Part shown: positions 37,585 to 38,938 of the stretch, in pieces
Layout: every line of letters begins with the position of its first letter
Position numbering within the stretch: the stretch's first letter is position 1
Source: Firmicutes bacterium CAG:170
GTDB taxonomy: Bacteria > Bacillota > Clostridia > Oscillospirales > Oscillospiraceae
DNA length: 38,938 nt
NCBI GenBank assembly: GCA_000436735.1
Contig: FR887217.1
Location: 1 to 38,938 of the forward strand
Direction: 5' to 3'
Notes under the pieces: generated by a model
Told to the model about the DNA's origin: nothing
What the model saw: the letters and a program-made list of their open reading frames with translations, nothing else
Databases searched by the model: none
Translations under genes and position numbers: made by a program

Positions 37585-37613
37585 ATTATATGCAAACGCG
37601 GGGCGCTTGTCAA
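37585..37613 (-). promoter_or_regulatory. Perfect consensus SigA promoter
   Basis: On the minus strand TTGACA (37613-37608), 17 bp, then TATAAT (37590-37585): both hexamers are perfect. A/T-rich DNA lies just upstream as a possible UP element. It points toward the zinc-ribbon gene. Confidence 0.93.
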
Positions 37614-37643
37614 TAGTAAATAAATATAAATTTATATACTGCT

Positions 37644-38938
37644 TTATTTTTGTAAATTTTCGACGGCATGCACCAGCGTCTCCGCCGTTTCGCGCGCCGT
37701 CTGTTCGCTTCCGGCCTCGACCATCACGCGGATGAGCGGCTCCGTGCCGGACGCGCGCACCAGCACGCGGCCATTGCCGCCGAGGCCCGCCTCCGCCTTC
37801 CGGATCGCCTCGCCGAGCAGCGGGCTTTCCATGATGGCCTTCTTCTCGTCGTTTCCGCCGACGCGGACGTTCAGGAGCACCTGCGGATAGCGCGTGACGG
37901 CGCTGGCCAGCTCGCTGGCCCTTCTGCCGGACTGCGCCAGAATGCTCAGCAGCTGGAGCGCGGCCAACTGGCCGTCGCCCGTCGTCATATGCTCCAGGAA
38001 AATGATGTGGCCGGACTGCTCGCCGCCGAGGGCCATACCCTCGCGCTGCATCATTTCCAGCACGTTCCGGTCGCCGACCGCCGCGCAGAGCAGCCGCAGG
38101 CCGTGCTCGGCGCAGTATTTGTGCAGGCCGATGTTCGACATGACCGTCGCCACAAAGCCGCTGCCGGTAAGCTTCCCCTGCTTCGTCAGGGTGTCGGCGC
38201 AGATGGCCATGATCTGGTCGCCGTCGATCAGCCCGCCGTTTTCATCCACGGCAAGGCAGCGGTCGGCGTCGCCGTCGAACGCGAGACCGAGCGCATAGCC
38301 GCCCTCGCGCACCTTTTCGGCCAGCATCTCGATATGCGTCGAGCCGCAGTGGTTGTTGATGTTGACGCCGTTCGGCGTGTCGTTGATGTAATCCACGTTC
38401 AGCGCAAAGCGTGAGAAGAGCTTCCGCGCCGTGGCGCTGGCCGCGCCGTTGGCGCAGTCGATCAGCACCCGCATCCGCGGCAGCTGGCCGACGGTAGACG
38501 CCAGATGGTCCAGATACTGCTCCGCCGTAAACGCGCCGTCCATGACCTGACCAAGCGCCGCGCCGGTCTTGACCGGCAGCTCACCCTCCCGCAGGATCAG
38601 GCTCTCGATCTCCTCCTCCAGCGCGTCGCTGAGCTTGAAGCCCTCGCCGGAGAACATCTTGATCCCGTTGTGCTCAAACGGATTGTGCGAGGCCGAGATG
38701 ACCACGCCCGCGTCGGCGTGCAGCTTGACCGTCAGATAGGCCACGCCCGGCGTGGGGATCACGCCCAGACGCACAACGTTGCAGCCCGAGGCCGTCAGGC
38801 CCGCGATCAGCGCGCCTTCGAGCATGTCGGAGGAAATGCGCGTGTCCTTGCCGATCACGGCGCTCGGCTTCACGCCGGGCTTCTTCGTCAGCGAGATCGC
38901 CGCCGCCTGTCCGACACGGTAGGCCAGGCGGCCGCCCC
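37644..38938 (-). CDS. glmM: Phosphoglucosamine mutase (5' end beyond the window)
   Basis: The frame runs uninterrupted to the window edge, where it reads GGRLAYRVGQAAAISLTKKPG, so only the first few residues are missing. The enzyme converts GlcN-6-P to GlcN-1-P for UDP-GlcNAc and peptidoglycan. The phosphoserine loop VISASHNPFEHNGIK, the metal-binding FDGDADRC, the sugar-binding GGEQSGHII and the phosphate-binding RASGTEPLIRVMVE are all present. It competes with NagB for GlcN-6-P. The 3' end is followed by the A/T-rich region bearing the zinc-ribbon promoter. Confidence 0.97.
   Translation of the reverse strand, partial: GGRLAYRVGQAAAISLTKKPGVKPSAVIGKDTRISSDMLEGALIAGLTASGCNVVRLGVIPTPGVAYLTVKLHADAGVVISASHNPFEHNGIKMFSGEGFKLSDALEEEIESLILREGELPVKTGAALGQVMDGAFTAEQYLDHLASTVGQLPRMRVLIDCANGAASATARKLFSRFALNVDYINDTPNGVNINNHCGSTHIEMLAEKVREGGYALGLAFDGDADRCLAVDENGGLIDGDQIMAICADTLTKQGKLTGSGFVATVMSNIGLHKYCAEHGLRLLCAAVGDRNVLEMMQREGMALGGEQSGHIIFLEHMTTGDGQLAALQLLSILAQSGRRASELASAVTRYPQVLLNVRVGGNDEKKAIMESPLLGEAIRKAEAGLGGNGRVLVRASGTEPLIRVMVEAGSEQTARETAETLVHAVENLQK

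Overview
The window is a GC-rich chromosomal segment from a spore-forming Firmicute, most likely a gut-type member of the class Clostridia (Oscillospiraceae-like). The evidence is the uninterrupted S10-spc-alpha ribosomal gene order with zinc-type S14 and L36, a KOW-domain gene between map and infA, a SpoVAC gene, RqcH and Mini-RNase III, several TTG starts, and strong AGGAGG ribosome-binding sites. Genus-level assignment cannot be made from the sequence alone.

Layout. (1) 1-2270: a terminator of an off-window gene, a ddl-DUF1934 pair on the minus strand, and a divergent unknown gene. (2) 2270-18922, minus strand: spoVAC, preceded in transcription order by the ribosomal superoperon rpsJ to rplQ. 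The superoperon also carries secY, adk, map, a KOW protein, infA and rpoA. It starts from a TTGACA-17-TATGAT promoter with a leader of about 270 nt. It is interrupted only by a 313-bp hairpin-rich stretch between rpsZ and rpsH. (3) 19087-20839: proS, flanked by a 108-bp palindrome at its stop codon and a 122-bp element with terminal inverted repeats. (4) 20861-22430: a small RHH-like protein and a single-chain Fe-S L-serine dehydratase. (5) 22428-28128: an amino-sugar operon (NahK-like kinase, NagB, ROK protein, NagA) with a divergent AraC-family regulator. (6) 28249-31770: a propeller-plus-solute-binding lipoprotein and a CHAP-SLH surface protein. (7) 31814-34523: mrnC-rqcH and a Cys-rich zinc protein, linking RNA processing and ribosome rescue. 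(8) 34538-34900: a 22% cysteine tandem-repeat protein. (9) 35087-36956: a KdpD/KdpE-like two-component system without kdp transporter genes. (10) 37066-38938: a double zinc-ribbon protein with a perfect consensus promoter and a long leader, and glmM, cut by the window edge.

How the genes work together. Much of the window is growth machinery (translation, secretion, adenylate balance, D-Ala-D-Ala and GlcN-1-P supply for peptidoglycan). The nag operon converts N-acetyl-hexosamines to fructose-6-phosphate, and GlmM sits at the biosynthetic end of the same metabolism.

The most interesting non-genic signals are two places (spoVAC and the Cys-rich gene) where an intrinsic terminator of the upstream operon overlaps a candidate sporulation-sigma promoter. 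The predicted sporulation transcript would start inside the hairpin and omit its 5' arm. The second is a pair of related long palindromes that each overlap a stop codon. I found no CRISPR array, tRNA, rRNA, prophage or recognisable new defence system.
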